A DNA stretch of 64,000 nt from Scalesia atractyloides (GCA_947069175.1 CAMTDV010000015.1:22956249-23020248), one strand, 5' to 3'. Positions 1-10,655 are shown, numbered from the stretch's first letter. Program-made: numbers and translations. The notes: a model not told the origin generated them from the sequence alone.

Positions 1-60
1 CAATTCTTTATCTCTATCTCACTTATAAACACTTATTTATTATTATTTTCTATTTCCTAC

Positions 61-122
61 ACACTCAAAAATACATACATATATACATATATATATATAT
101 GTGTGTGTGTGTGTATATATAT
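61..122. repeat. Mixed CA/TA/TG microsatellite
   Basis: Dinucleotide run that passes from CATA through TA to GT and back to TA. It abuts the left end of the inverted-repeat element that follows. Confidence 0.8.
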
Positions 123-124
123 AG

Positions 125-1350
125 GACAAGGATCCGTTAGGAACCACCCTTTATTGCGAGAACCGCGAGAACCAGTGTGAACACAAACAGTAATACCTAA
201 AAAATCCAAAAAAAATACGAAAACTTTTTTTTGTTTTTTTTAATATTTTTTGCACAACTCGCTATATTTAATCAACAATGAAAAATTTTCAAAAAAAATT
301 TGAGTACCAACTATACATGCACATGTGCATTTTCGTCATTTCTTTGAAAAATTATGTAATACATTACAAACATTAGACAATTTTACTTTCATTTACACTG
401 CCATGTGTAACACACTACTTTTTACGTTACCTATATTAGCAATGCACATGTGCATCTATATATATCAACATGAAATAAGGTGTTTTGGTAAACTAATTTG
501 AATATATTTTCTCTTTCATCTATCATACCATTCATAATACACTACCATGCACATGTGCATTTTCATCATTTCTTTGATAAATTCCGTAATACATTACAAA
601 CATTAGACAATTGTACTTTCATTTACACTACCATGTGTAATACACTACTTTTTACGTTACCAATATAAGAAATGCACATGTGCATCTATATGCATCAACA
701 TGAAATAAGGTGTTTTGGTACACTACTTTGAATACACTTTCTCTTTCATCTATCATACCATCCATAATACATTTCCATTACCTCCTACAATCCATAATAC
801 AATATCATTACCTCCTACCATTTATAATACAATACCAATGCCAATATTTTCACTTTATTACATGTATATCAACACCGTTTATACCGTCTAATCAACATAT
901 TACGTACATCATAAAGTGACAACTATAATGAACCCGTCAATCACTAGATATAACTAACCAAAAAACATACATATGAGAGCCTACTTCATCATTCAAAATC
1001 ACAAACTTTTTGTACCAAAACACGGTATATAACGGTTATACATAATGATGCACATGTGCATTTAATGTAAAATGGAGTGTATTATCGATGGTATTGTAAA
1101 TGAAAGTGCAATTGTCTACTAGTGATAACGTATTACTGAATTTGTCGAAGTTATGATACATATGCACATGTTCATGTATAACTGTTACTCGAAAAAAAAA
1201 GGTTTTTTTTTGTGTAACGAAATATAACGATTTTTATTAAAAAAAATATTTTAAAAAAATTGAGTGCTTTTTTTATTTTTTTAGATTTTATTTTGCAATA
1301 AAGGTGGTTCTTGCGGTTCTCACAATAAAGGTGGTTCTTGCATGAACCTT
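125..1350. mobile_element. Terminal-inverted-repeat element, non-autonomous
   Basis: The left end (about 125-175) reads GGAACCACC, then TTATTGCGAGAACC. The right end (about 1298-1350) reads AATAAAGGTGGTTCTTG and GCGGTTCTCAC, the reverse complement, with the right repeat duplicated. No transposase is visible; the interior is AT-rich and holds a 230-bp tandem repeat and several copies of a 12-bp palindrome. Both outer sides are (TA)n, so the target duplication cannot be read. A similar end sequence recurs at 10656-11030, which supports a shared transposon family (MULE-like or Helitron-like; not resolved). Confidence 0.6.
310..770. repeat. 230-bp tandem repeat, two copies
   Basis: Sequence from about 310 recurs with an offset of 230 bases. 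The 14-mer ATGCACATGTGCAT at 317 is matched at 547, and the one at 442 at 672. Copies differ by scattered substitutions. It lies inside the 125-1350 element. Confidence 0.8.
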
Positions 1351-1351
1351 A

Positions 1352-1352
<1 letters not shown>

Positions 1353-1408
<56 letters not shown>
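1353..1408. repeat. (TA)n microsatellite, left flank of fold-back element
   Basis: Uninterrupted TA dinucleotides between the first element and the fold-back element at 1413. Confidence 0.95.
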
Positions 1409-1412
<4 letters not shown>

Positions 1413-1413
<1 letters not shown>

Positions 1414-1918
1414 TAAGGTTCATTGGGGAACACTAAAAAAGTGGGGAACAGTGGGGAACCGACTCAAACGAACTCCGATTTGAGTCATTCCAGCGGCGTT
1501 GGAACTGGCTCGTCGAACCCTAACTAGGATCTCTTAACCCTAAACCTTAAATTCTAACCCCTGAACCCTAACCCTAAAGCTAAAAAATAAGGCTAAACCT
1601 AAGCTAAATCGTAAAATCTAAGCTATAAACCCTAAAAGGTAAATCCTAAAGCTAAACCCTAAAACCCTAAAGTTAATCCCTAAATACTAATGATTAACCA
1701 TAAAACTAAACCTTAAAGCTAAACCCTAATATAAGACCCTAAATCCAAACCCTAATATATTTAGGGTTTATGGGTTAGGATTTAGGATTTAGGGTTAAGA
1801 GATCCTAGTTAGGGTTCGACGAGCCGGTTCCAACGCCGCTGGAATGAGTCCAATCAGAGTTCGTTTGAGTCGGTTCCTCACTGTTCCCTATTTTTTTAGT
1901 GTTCCCCAATGAACCTTA

Positions 1919-1919
<1 letters not shown>
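1413..1919. mobile_element. Fold-back element with telomere-like core
   Basis: The left arm (1413-1545) and right arm (about 1790-1919) are inverted copies: GTAAGGTTCATTGGGGAAC at the left pairs with GTTCCCCAATGAACCTTAC at the right, and the pairing continues through the GACTCAAACGAACTC, CCAGCGGCGTTGGAAC and TCGTCGAACCCTAAC regions. Arms are about 130 bp and the loop is made of degenerate CCCTAAA units. It sits exactly between two long (TA)n tracts. Rice Micron elements are known to sit in (TA)n, so a similar target choice is plausible. No coding capacity. Confidence 0.75.
1535..1785. repeat. Degenerate telomere-like (CCCTAAA)n
   Basis: Dense AACCCTAA and AAACCCTAA units, mixed with AAAGCTAAA and AAATCCTAA variants, fill the loop of the fold-back element. 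The sense flips to TTTAGGGTTTA near 1760. The units are too degenerate to be a functional telomere. Confidence 0.8.

Positions 1920-1921
<2 letters not shown>

Positions 1922-1987
<66 letters not shown>
1922..1987. repeat. (TA)n microsatellite, right flank of fold-back element
   Basis: Long pure TA run immediately after the fold-back element. Confidence 0.95.
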
Positions 1988-1990
<3 letters not shown>

Positions 1991-3200
1991 AGTTGCATAA
2001 CCCTCTAAATATAGAGGTTTACTCTACTACTCTAAGAAATGGTCTCTGTTATAGATAACCCAATGTAGTGTTTGTTGTTGTTTTCTCTATATTATATAGA
2101 AAGCAGGATAAAGAGGTTCCAATGTGAGTGTTCTAAGTGTAAGTAATAATTGAATCGTCAATCGAAACCGTTCCAATATTAACAAAAACTGAATTAACTA
2201 AAAATTGATGAATTGAAACCCGAAATAACCAAAACCGGTTATCGATTTTTTTGTACCATTGTTTACCCAAAATTAACCAAACCAAATAGAACCATTCATA
2301 TTTTCGTATATTTCTAGCATTTATACCTCAGTTCATGTATTTCATATTTATATATTCATTTTATTATACATATTTGTACATTATTTCATGCATTTATACC
2401 TTAGCTTCATGTATTTGTAAGAAAAAATTAAGCCAAAGTTTGATTTTGGCTATTAAACGAATCAAATCATAAACTTCAATCTAATCCAATAAGCAAACCG
2501 ATTAACCAAAAACCAACTAATTATTAAAATAAACTAATCGAGAACTTCAGTAATAACCAAAACAATCAAACAATACACATCTGGCAAAGACTGTGTTATA
2601 CACAAGAAGTCAAATATAAGCATGAATTGAGTTGGCTTATTTTAACAAACTGAGGCAGGTTTGTGAACAAAGGTTAATTTGTTCATTTTCTTTGTACTTA
2701 CAAAACCAGTCAAGTAATAGCGAGTTTCTTGCCATACCAATTTTATTTGAGATAGCAGCATGTGTATTAATTAAGTGTAAATGAAATATAAAAGAGAATT
2801 TTTAATTTTAAAAATTTAAAATACGTATCAGTGTCTCGGCTAAATTTAATGAAGTAAGTTAGTTAAGATCAATCTGTTAATTCAATAAAATATGTGTACT
2901 TTTCTACTTATTGCATTCTAAAAACTGAACCAATTAATTAAATCGTATAGGGTTTTTTTTTCTAAAAATCTCTTGGGTTTCTTTCATTAAATCGACCATT
3001 AAGTTTTCAATATTTCAAATTTCGGTCATTTACGTTGGTGGTTATTTTGCTAGCTTTTAAAATTCATATGTTACCATGGTAGTTATTACTTTTGAATCTT
3101 TTGGGTTTCTTCTATTCATTAAAACATACGTTAATTTTATGATAAATTATAAGCATTATTAATATATTATTACTAGATGTTCTTTAATAGTCTACATAGC
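1988..3200. other. AT-rich intergenic DNA, possible hAT relic
   Basis: No credible gene. Between about 2150 and 2580 there are many AACCGAAA/AACCAAAA-type words on both sides of a central part, in the style of hAT non-autonomous elements. I could not define ends or a target duplication. The rest shows nothing beyond AT-rich sequence and leads into the EC1 promoter. Confidence 0.4.
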
Positions 3201-3205
3201 ACCTG

Positions 3206-3213
3206 TATATATA
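3206..3213 (+). promoter_or_regulatory. Probable TATA box of EC1-like gene
   Basis: TATATATA about 72 bases before the ATG at 3285, a normal distance for a short plant 5' UTR. Position-based inference. Confidence 0.5.
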
Positions 3214-3284
3214 CACCATGCACATTGGGTCATATGTAATATTCACTATACAAACCCCATAACAAGACCCCAAATATCATAACC

Positions 3285-3674
3285 ATGGTTGCAATTAGGG
3301 TTCATCTTATCACACTACTCCTGTTATCATGCCTTGTTACTCTCCAAGTCTGTTCAATGGCTCGTAAAATGCATAGTGACGAAAGCCTCGTTGTCAGGCT
3401 TCAAGCCGAAAAGGATAGCGGCGGTGTAATGGACTGTTGGAATGCGTTACTAGAGTTGAAATCGTGCACTAATGAAATCGTACTTTTCTTTCTTAACGGA
3501 GACAGTTACTTGACAATGGATTGTTGTCGAGCTATTCGTACCATAACTTATGGATGCTGGCCTTCGATGCTTACTTCTCTTGGTTTCACTTCTGAAGAAG
3601 GAGATATTCTTCAAGGTTATTGTGGTGGTGCACCTCTACCACAACCGGGCTTGATTGAATACCCGAATGTTTGA
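3285..3674 (+). CDS. EC1: EC1-like egg cell-secreted protein (prolamin-like domain)
   Basis: Intact single-exon gene of 129 codons. Residues 1-24 form a hydrophobic signal peptide (LITLLLLSCLVTLQVC region), so the product should be secreted. The mature part has six cysteines at 51, 61, 80, 81, 91 and 113 in the C-C-CC-C-C order of the prolamin-like domain. The hallmark EC1 segments DCWNALLELKSC, CCRAI, GCWPSMLTSLGFTSEE and GYCG are all present. In Arabidopsis, EC1 proteins are stored in egg-cell vesicles and released at sperm arrival to activate sperm membranes for gamete fusion. The ATG at 3285 (context ACCATGG) is followed at once by the signal peptide. The gene stands alone between transposon remnants. 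Family assignment is strong; which EC1 paralogue it is cannot be told. Confidence 0.93.
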   Translation: MVAIRVHLITLLLLSCLVTLQVCSMARKMHSDESLVVRLQAEKDSGGVMDCWNALLELKSCTNEIVLFFLNGDSYLTMDCCRAIRTITYGCWPSMLTSLGFTSEEGDILQGYCGGAPLPQPGLIEYPNV

Positions 3675-3761
3675 GATGATGTAACATGCTTGATGAGTAA
3701 AAATTAGTTTAATGTTAAAAATAAATAAATGAATTCAATATCTTTAATCGTGAAATATCAA

Positions 3762-3849
3762 GTAAATTTATGTTTCCGTTAACCCAAATCTTTTGTTTGA
3801 CTTTTGTAAATTTATGTTTCTGTTAACCCAAATCTTTTATTTGACTTTT
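3762..3849. repeat. 44-bp tandem duplication downstream of EC1
   Basis: GTAAATTTATGTTTCCGTTA at 3762 recurs at 3806 with one substitution, and the two copies run head to tail. It lies about 90 bases after the EC1 stop codon, in or near the 3' UTR. Confidence 0.85.
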
Positions 3850-3854
3850 GTTAT

Positions 3855-4265
3855 TAGCTTTGACGGATTCCTTCTGCCCGCTTTTCACGCAACACGCCGG
3901 TCTCCTCTTATCACGAACAATCTGATCAAGGTACCCGTTTTCACCATCTACTGTTATCACCGGTTGTATACCAGCCGCACAAACCCGCAACTAACAACCA
4001 AACAACACTTAATCATATTCCTTTCACCACCGCTAACAGCTACGAGACACACCGGTGTTCACCTGTCACCCCCGTCATCCTAACCGGTACACTCCGCACG
4101 ACAACGACTGACACGAACCACCTCCTGATCTCCGTCTTCTGCTGTATAGCGATCCCGAACCCTTCCTTTACGTCTGCCCTCCACCGACCGACACACCCGC
4201 CGGCGGCGGAGGCTTTCTTCGATCTTCAACCCCGCTTCCTACGAGCCCTACGCTCTGATACCAAA
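3855..4265 (-). mobile_element. 5' internal stub of an LTR element (Copia-like)
   Basis: On the minus strand, TGGTATCAGAGC (4252-4263) directly follows the LTR end. This is the usual primer-binding site for initiator methionine tRNA. Beyond it is GC-rich leader and coding-like sequence that stops abruptly near 3855, so only the first 400 bases of the internal region remain. Open frames on the plus strand here look like chance. Copia is favoured by the short LTR with TGTTGG/CCAACA ends, but no domain is left to prove it. Confidence 0.55.
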
Positions 4266-4737
4266 TGTTGGATCAGGCCCACAACACACACTCTTTATAC
4301 ACACTCAAATATGTAAACAAACAGGTTATGAAGATATAGAAACGAAGCTACTGCTGTATCCAAAACAAAAGAAGGGTTATCTATTCAATAAACAAATAAG
4401 CTTTAAATAGGCAACGAAGTTAAACAAAACTCATCTAAAAACTAGCCACTAACCATATTACTCGGTCAAACATAGTGACCATATTGGCATATTCCTTCAC
4501 CATTTAATTCGGTCAAACTAAAATACTAATTTCTTATAAAGTATTAAACTAGGAATAAAGACTTCATGTTTCCTCCAGCCATGCAATCCACGTGAACTCT
4601 TAAAAGTATTTCTTTATTCCATCAAGATGCCTTTAAACCCACTTCTAATTCATTTGACCAATTAACTAATTAACCATGATCCGATATCATGCTAACCGTG
4701 TGACCCCGTGAACCGTAAACAACCGATTAACCCAACA
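4266..4737 (-). mobile_element. LTR, about 472 bp (Copia-like)
   Basis: Begins TGTTGG and ends CCAACA, perfect inverted ends for an LTR, and abuts the tRNA primer site at 4252-4263. The second LTR is absent, so this is a truncated copy. A minus-strand TATA-like CTATTTAAAG lies near 4400. Confidence 0.65.
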
Positions 4738-5048
4738 ATGTCTACCTGATACATAGGTAAAAACTCATTGTTGAGTAAGCGACGTGTACTATTGGATAAC
4801 AAAATTGGTTTGTTTTATTAATTGGGATATTATTTATCCATTTGTGATTATAGAAGCATGTTTTTAGTAGTAGTGTTTTAAGTATTGGACTTGATGAGTA
4901 TCCCAACACTAAAGACTAATCAATATAAGTATTGATAAATTACTAATAACCCTGTTATAAAGCATTGTTTCTTTGCTTGCTCCTTTCCCTTACTAAATGT
5001 GTTTCTCATGTATTATCCATGACATAAAGAGAAAGGAAATTAAAAAAA

Positions 5049-5230
5049 AGAATCTTTGGGCTTGTAGACAAGGAAATTAAACACCTAATATCAACAGAAT
5101 CACTTGGGACGAGGTTAAAGAAACCTTATTTTGTCTTCATCAATGCTTTTTACTATAGCATATAACTTTGGGTATTCCTAGGACTATCACTAAAGCTTAA
5201 GCTGACATTAAGAATACAGAAAAAACATTT
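5049..5230. repeat. 180-bp direct repeat, copy 1
   Basis: AATCTTTGGGCTTGTAGAC through TTAAGAATACAG. Copy 2 lies 440 bases downstream with roughly a dozen differences. Confidence 0.85.
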
Positions 5231-5488
5231 ATACTAAGTCATTTTAGGTTATAACAAGTCAATTTACCTAGTAAGGAATTATACACCAAATATAATAAGT
5301 CATGTTTGGTGTTAATGAGTTATAGTTGATGATATGTTACTCAACTTGTTATGAGCTTTACTATGTGTTAATAAGTTGTATCCATATACACCAATCCATT
5401 TTAATTTACAGTTAACGACTTATGTGTTGGTGGTACATAAACAAAATTCACCGTTACGGGGCTTCATGGACCTTATTAAAAAAAACAA

Positions 5489-5672
5489 AGAATCTTTAGG
5501 CTTGTAGACAAGGAAATTAAACATCTAATATCAAAAGAATCACTTGGTACAAGGTTAAAGAAACCTTATTTGGTCTTCATCAATGCTTTTTACTATAGCA
5601 TATAACTTTGGGTATTCCTTGGACTATCATTAAAGCTTAAGTTCACATTAAGAATACAGGAAAAAAAACATT
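5489..5672. repeat. 180-bp direct repeat, copy 2
   Basis: Second copy of the unit at 5049-5230. The 260 bases between copies are unrelated, so this may be segmental duplication or paired remnants of an element. Confidence 0.85.
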
Positions 5673-6570
5673 CACTCTAAACTGTGACATTTGTGTTTCC
5701 GGTCATTTTACTTCATTCGGAAATTTTGTATTTAATACAATTTTGTATTATATTTATGAGATTGCATTTTTACTTATGACATTTGTGTATTTTCAATCCT
5801 TATTCAATTTTGATCTTCAAAGCCTTTTCTGGAAGTGTACCGTTATGCAAACGTACTCAGTTTAACGCGACATACACTCCGGGACAAAAACATAAGCTAA
5901 ACAACCTAAATATCCTTTACATAACTTAGAAATAAGTTTTGGAGGGTTCGGTATGGCAAAAGCATGCTTATGCAACTCTAGGGATTATTTTGCAAAATCT
6001 GCGAAAGTACGCCGTTTCGTGTATTTCTTAATACGGGACACGTATGCACATTCAAAAAAGTTTTGTAATCATTAAAATCTTGTATTTTAATGATGAGAAC
6101 GCAAAAATATCATTCGTTGCACAATTTCGGTCGTTTTCGAGTTATTTTAAGCGTTCGTCGTAATTAAGCGAAACACGTAACCGTACAACCAAACGAACCA
6201 ACATCCGGGACATTTTTGAGCACATCTCAAGTTCCCTGTGCTTTATAATCCTCATAAAGCTTAAAAATAAGGTTAAAGGGTGTTAAACGCGTCAAAAACA
6301 CCTTAAATCAAGTGCAGGGACCTGTTTGCAAATTTTGAAAGTTTCTAATTTTTGGGAGGCCTCAAGTGGCGCGCCAAGCAAAACTGGACCTGGCGCGTGG
6401 CGCGGGGGTTACAATTTTTCAGCAGAAACTTGGCAGCTTCTTGTTTCATTTCCTTGACACTTATAACTCGTTTATGCCACACTTCTCTTGGTTGTAACAC
6501 CTCACTAAACACTTGTAATGGTCCTACAACATCTCCTAACACTTCGAATGATCATGTGGCTTCAAGAAAT

Positions 6571-6579
6571 CTATAAATA
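6571..6579 (+). promoter_or_regulatory. TATA box of LTR-like promoter
   Basis: CTATAAATA, about 160 bases after the GGCGCGCC palindrome patch and before a CT-rich leader. Confidence 0.55.
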
Positions 6580-6880
6580 CCCCCATAGTTGCAACCATTT
6601 TCCTTGCTCATTTCTCATTCTTCTTCTCTTGCTCTACTTGAAAGCTACCACATTGTTGGAGGCTTCCTAACTGAGCATTCTTCTTCTTAGAGCTCTTCAA
6701 AGTGTTCTTCAAAAACAAGTAAGTGCTCTATCCTAGTCTTGTTCATTTCTTTTAGTTATTTTTTAGCTATTTCAAGCTAAAAGTCAAATAGTGTTTGACT
6801 TTCGGCTTTGACCATTAATTGGTCAAGACAAAGTTCAATTGAACTTTACAACGTGATCGTAATCACGTTGGTTATGATCC

Positions 6881-6885
6881 ATAGC
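6881..6885. repeat. Target site duplication ATAGC (left)
   Basis: ATAGC flanks the solo LTR here and again at 9065-9069. Confidence 0.85.
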
Positions 6886-7896
6886 TGTCACACCCTGACC
6901 CGCAGCGGAAATGGTAGTCGGGGCATGATTGGGTTATCACCAAAGCTCATAACATTTACTAATAGGTTTCATATTTATTATTTACAATTTAAAAAATAAA
7001 CATATTTCAATGAACATATAAACACCACATGTTCTAAACACAATATTCAAGAACTCTTTATTTTTCTTCTAAGGCAATTCCCTATGTGTTCCTTGCTTCA
7101 ACCTGTCCACCTGTATCATGTGTAAAAATAGGGTTTTGGGTCAACAAAAGTTGGCGAGTGAATCTTATTTAAACATTTGAAGGAATTATTTATATTGGTT
7201 ATTAAATAAAAATGTGCATAAACCAAATATGAGTATACGCATATGTAAATCTAGCCACAAACCACATAATATCAATTAATGCACACACAAGCATGACATA
7301 TGATGAACAATGAGATCAAGGCTCAATCATACGGAGCCGATCTAGTGAGGCGCCTGATGCTCAACCCGTCTCCAACGAGGAACTGATGGGCCTAATAAAT
7401 GATTTGCACGCAACTTGACAAAAATGTAAACACGCAATACAACAAATAACATTTACATCACACGTTAGATCATATAATGGTAATAGCACAAGTGTTTGAA
7501 TAAACGAAATATATGAAACGACACATGATACACCCCAAAACATGAATAAAAAGGGGAATTTGTAAGAATTCACTCACAGTGGATGCGTTTTTCTTGATTG
7601 ATGAAGAGTGCGCACGAATTGAGGATTTAACAGACGAAGAAGACTAACCTAGATAATAACGCGATAATTCGATAAATATATAAAAATTAATATTTTGATT
7701 TAATACTTTTTGTTAGATTTTTAGGTTATTTTTGTGGTTTTTATTGAGATTTTAAAACATTCGAAAATGTATTTTTAATTGATTTTTAACTAAAATATGA
7801 ATACAAAAAGTAATATAAATAAATAAATTAAAATAAAATAAAAATTAAAAAAAAACCTTGTCAGACCTGACAAGGTCTGACCGGTTCAACTGTGGT

Positions 7897-7985
7897 ATTG
7901 GCTGCGTGTAATGAGGCTCGAACTCGTGACCTCTCGGTTGTGTGCACGCAGCTCTTCCAACTGATCTTCGTGTCTAACCCGTTAG
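7897..7985 (-). other. tRNA-like module 1 in solo LTR
   Basis: The minus strand reads AGATCAGTTGGAAGAGCT (A-box/D-arm-like) and, about 40 bases later, GAGTTCGAGCC (B-box-like). Same place in the LTR as the modules at 47674 and near 55710. No acceptor stem, so not a tRNA gene. Confidence 0.6.
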
Positions 7986-8074
7986 TTTCTTGATTTTTAT
8001 TATACTTATTTACTTGTTAGGTTAATTCAGAAATCAATTAAATTAAAAAGGTTTTAAATCAATCGAACCGGTGC

Positions 8075-8215
8075 ACAAAACTAGTTTCGAATCCGCGACT
8101 TCAATGTTGTTTTGCACCCAGCCCAATCAATCGAACCGGTGCACAAAACTAGTTTCGAACCCGCGACTTCAATGCTGTTTTGCACCCAGCCCAACCAGTT
8201 GGGCTGGGTGTCTAA
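8075..8215 (-). other. tRNA-like module 2 in solo LTR, tandem-duplicated
   Basis: The minus strand has CAGCCCAACTGGTTGGGCTG (D-arm-like stem) followed by CGGGTTCGAAAC (B box). A second B-box copy with GCGGATTCGAAAC follows, because a unit of about 75 bp is repeated. Counterpart of modules 2 and 3 in the complete element. Confidence 0.6.
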
Positions 8216-8788
8216 CCCGTTTAAAACAAACGATTTAATTATATAAAAGCACTTGATGAGTTCATCTTCTTCATGAAATAAACCCCAGAACATGAACCCG
8301 TCTGCTAACATAGTTAATCAGCTTTGATTACCCAATTTAAACAACTACATTCATTAACATCAGAAGGTTTTAAACAATTTGAAGAAACGATACCGTTTTG
8401 CGAATTCTGGCGATATTTGAATATTCCGGCGAAAGGTGATGATTCCGGCGATGAGTATTTCGAAACCAGTGGGTTTGCAGTGAATGTGAGCGAGTCCTAA
8501 CTAAGTCTGAGGTTCACTATTTATAATGCAAGACAAGGCTCGATTTCGGTTTCGGTTTCAATCAAGAATCTTAAATGGTTCGATGGTTACGGCAGTTGCA
8601 AGTTACTAATTTCCTTTGATTGAGTTCGCGTGCATGATTTGAATCAGTTACAAAAAGTTAATTCAAAAGAAAAACGGATTTAGTGTCTTGATTGATTCAA
8701 CCGTTTATGGGCGGTTATCTTTTGAATTCCGATCGGGTTAATTTATAATATAAAGAATTATTTTATCCAAATATAACAGATGTTGTGT

Positions 8789-8862
8789 GTGCAGAGTGGT
8801 GGTGTGTTGAGTGTTTGAAATGGGTGGAGGCCCGGGTTCGAAACCCGCGGTCAACACCTTTT
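8789..8862 (+). other. tRNA-like module 4 in solo LTR (antisense to LTR)
   Basis: GCAGAGTGGTGGTGTG resembles an A box and CCCGGGTTCGAAACCCGCGG a T-arm with B box; 4 of 5 T-stem pairs can form. Equivalent to the plus-strand module at 48942-49010. Confidence 0.6.
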
Positions 8863-9064
8863 GTTGTTTATTGTTATAATTTAATCTTTTTATTTAATAA
8901 ACTTATCATCTTTGTTTTCATCATTTTATTATTATTATTATTTCATTTTATTATCCTATATATTTTTTTAATATTACGAATTTTTAAACTTTTAGCACAT
9001 TATACGTATAATTAAATTTCTAAATGGTGCGGGTTTTAGAAACCGTTTAACTACGGATGTTACA

Positions 9065-9069
9065 ATAGC
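9065..9069. repeat. Target site duplication ATAGC (right)
   Basis: Second copy of the solo-LTR target duplication. Confidence 0.85.
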
Positions 9070-9900
9070 GATCATACCTACTGATTTACCACGTTACGAG
9101 TTGTAGTGACGAGTCAAAGTTTCGGTCAATGATGCGTAAATTGCGCATTATATGACGAAACTATTTTCGGGTATCAAAACACTTTTTTTGGTACCAAATC
9201 AGTTTTATAAACTTAGTTAGACATGTTGTCACTTTTATCTTAGTGCTTGTTTAGGGTCGTAAGACGAGCGTTCTTGACCATCGTTTTGACTTTCGAATCC
9301 GACCCGTTTGGTCGATTTTAGGATCCGACCAGACACATATTAGTGACCATAGTTGTATAGGGAATAACCCTCTCAGGTTATACCTTATGGTCATGTCGTT
9401 TGGTTAGCATTATGTTAAGTCGCTTATTATGCATTTATAAATGACCAAAATACCCATTTTGCGCATAAATTCATTTTTACCATGTTAACTCGCAAAATTT
9501 AGAACTAAGCGTATAACAAAACGTAAAATCGTTGAACCACACACACACATTGTACCGTGTTAACTTGCAAAATTTAGAAATAAACGTAAAACGAAAAATT
9601 TTGCAAAATATGAAAACATAGGGATCAAAGTTGAAAGTAAAAAGGTTGTTAGGTTAAATTGAAAAAAAATAAAAGTTTTTGGGTTAAAACTACAAAGTTA
9701 GTTTTGGGTTTAAAGTGAAATATCTTTTTTTTAAAAAAACCTCAAAACATGGGGTACAACACCTAATGCTTCAACTTGTTTCTATTTATATTATGTAAAT
9801 TTATATTTGGTAAATATACAAACATTTTCATCACAACCATTCATGACAATCAATCAATGCTAGTTATAGGGTTTCTTTGGTTTTCTTAACTTAATAGAGT
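9070..9900 (+). mobile_element. LTR-type region, right part after solo LTR
   Basis: Continuation of the region interrupted at 6885. No gene. Contains repeated words such as TTAACTCGCAAAATTTAGAA (9485) and a near copy at 9563, and no recognisable end. Confidence 0.35.
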
Positions 9901-9903
9901 TTT

Positions 9904-10640
9904 CTCATGATCCATATATATATATATATATATGGATCATGAGAAAACTAATTTAAATGAGAAAATAAAAAAACTAACTAAAAAGCCAAAAAAACACATC
10001 AATTTTTTTTATTTTTTTTATAAAAATTCTCTATATATATTATATAAAAGAACTTTTAAAAAAATAAAAAAAGCATATAATGCACATGTGCAACATATAC
10101 ATATAATGCACATGTGTAGTACACATATAGTGCACATGTCAGTACAAGTTTTTTTTTTTGAAAAAAAGTTTTTTTATACATAAGATGCAGCGATTTTTTA
10201 TAAAAAAAATTGTAAAAAAAATTGTATGTTTTTTATGCTTTTTTTTGGCTTTTTTAGTTAGTTTTCTAGTTTTTCTCATGAGAAAACTAGTTTAAATGAG
10301 AAAACCAAAAAACTAACTAAAAAAGCCAAAAAAAACATATCAAAATTTTTATTTTTATTTTTTGATTTTTTTATAAAAAATCGCTTTATATAATATATAA
10401 AAAAACTTTTTTTTAAAAAAATTATAAAAAAGCATATAATGCACATGTATAGTACACATATAGTGCACATGTGCAGTACAAGTCTTGTTTTTTTTGTTTT
10501 TTTTTTGAAAAAAATGTTTTTTTTATACATAAAAAACATCGATTTTTTTATAAAAAAATTGTATGTTTTTATGTTTTTTTAGTTAGTTTTATAGTTTTCT
10601 CATTTATATCTAGTTTTCTCATAATTCTCTCCCTATATAT
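9904..10640. mobile_element. Two adjoining AT-rich palindromic elements
   Basis: Three related boundary blocks, near 9930, 10280 and 10600, share GAGAAAACTA, TTTAAATGAGAAAA and AACTAACTAAAAA or their reverse complements, which gives two head-to-tail fold-back units of about 350 bp. Each unit contains A/T homopolymer runs and copies of TGCACATGT. A (TA)n tract lies at 9914-9932 and another at 10634-10650. Open frames here are artefacts of A/T runs. Transposon class unknown. Confidence 0.55.
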
Positions 10641-10655
10641 ATATATATATGATTC

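Larger units (their letters stand above)
4738..5690. other. Intergenic DNA with dispersed direct repeat
   Basis: No gene. Holds the paired 180-bp direct repeat described separately; otherwise AT-rich unique-looking sequence. Confidence 0.5.
5690..6885 (+). mobile_element. LTR-type promoter region, left part (split by solo LTR)
   Basis: Low-coding DNA with the layout of a gypsy LTR: a GC-rich palindromic patch with GGCGCGCC and GGCGCGTGGCGCG at 6363-6412, a TATA box CTATAAATA at 6571, then a pyrimidine-rich CTTCTTCTCTTGCTC leader. The plus-strand flow resumes after 9069, because the solo LTR at 6886-9064 has split it. Exact ends not found; the family is inferred from structure only. Confidence 0.45.
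6886..9064 (-). mobile_element. Solo LTR of gypsy family (2179 bp)
   Basis: Starts TGTCACACCCTGACCCGCAG and ends CGGATGTTACA on the plus strand, the same termini as the two LTRs of the complete element at 46628-57221. The perfect 5-bp duplication ATAGC on both sides shows a real insertion followed by LTR-LTR recombination that removed the body. LTR sense is minus. It is older than the 46628/54710 pair: long stretches align but are clearly diverged. It keeps the tRNA-like modules of the family (minus strand near 7897-7985 and 8075-8215, plus strand near 8789-8862). It interrupts the LTR-like promoter region 5690-9780. Confidence 0.9.

Noticed and set aside
1535..1785. True telomere or subtelomere
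   Set aside because: Units are degenerate, change orientation, and lie within a 507-bp inverted-repeat element.
3793..4083. 96-codon plus-strand open frame after EC1
   Set aside because: Overlaps the 44-bp duplication and the leader of a minus-strand LTR element; no signal or domain I trust.
6352..6576. Overlapping short frames on both strands at 6345-6576
   Set aside because: They lie in the LTR promoter patch directly before a TATA box, with no conserved domain.
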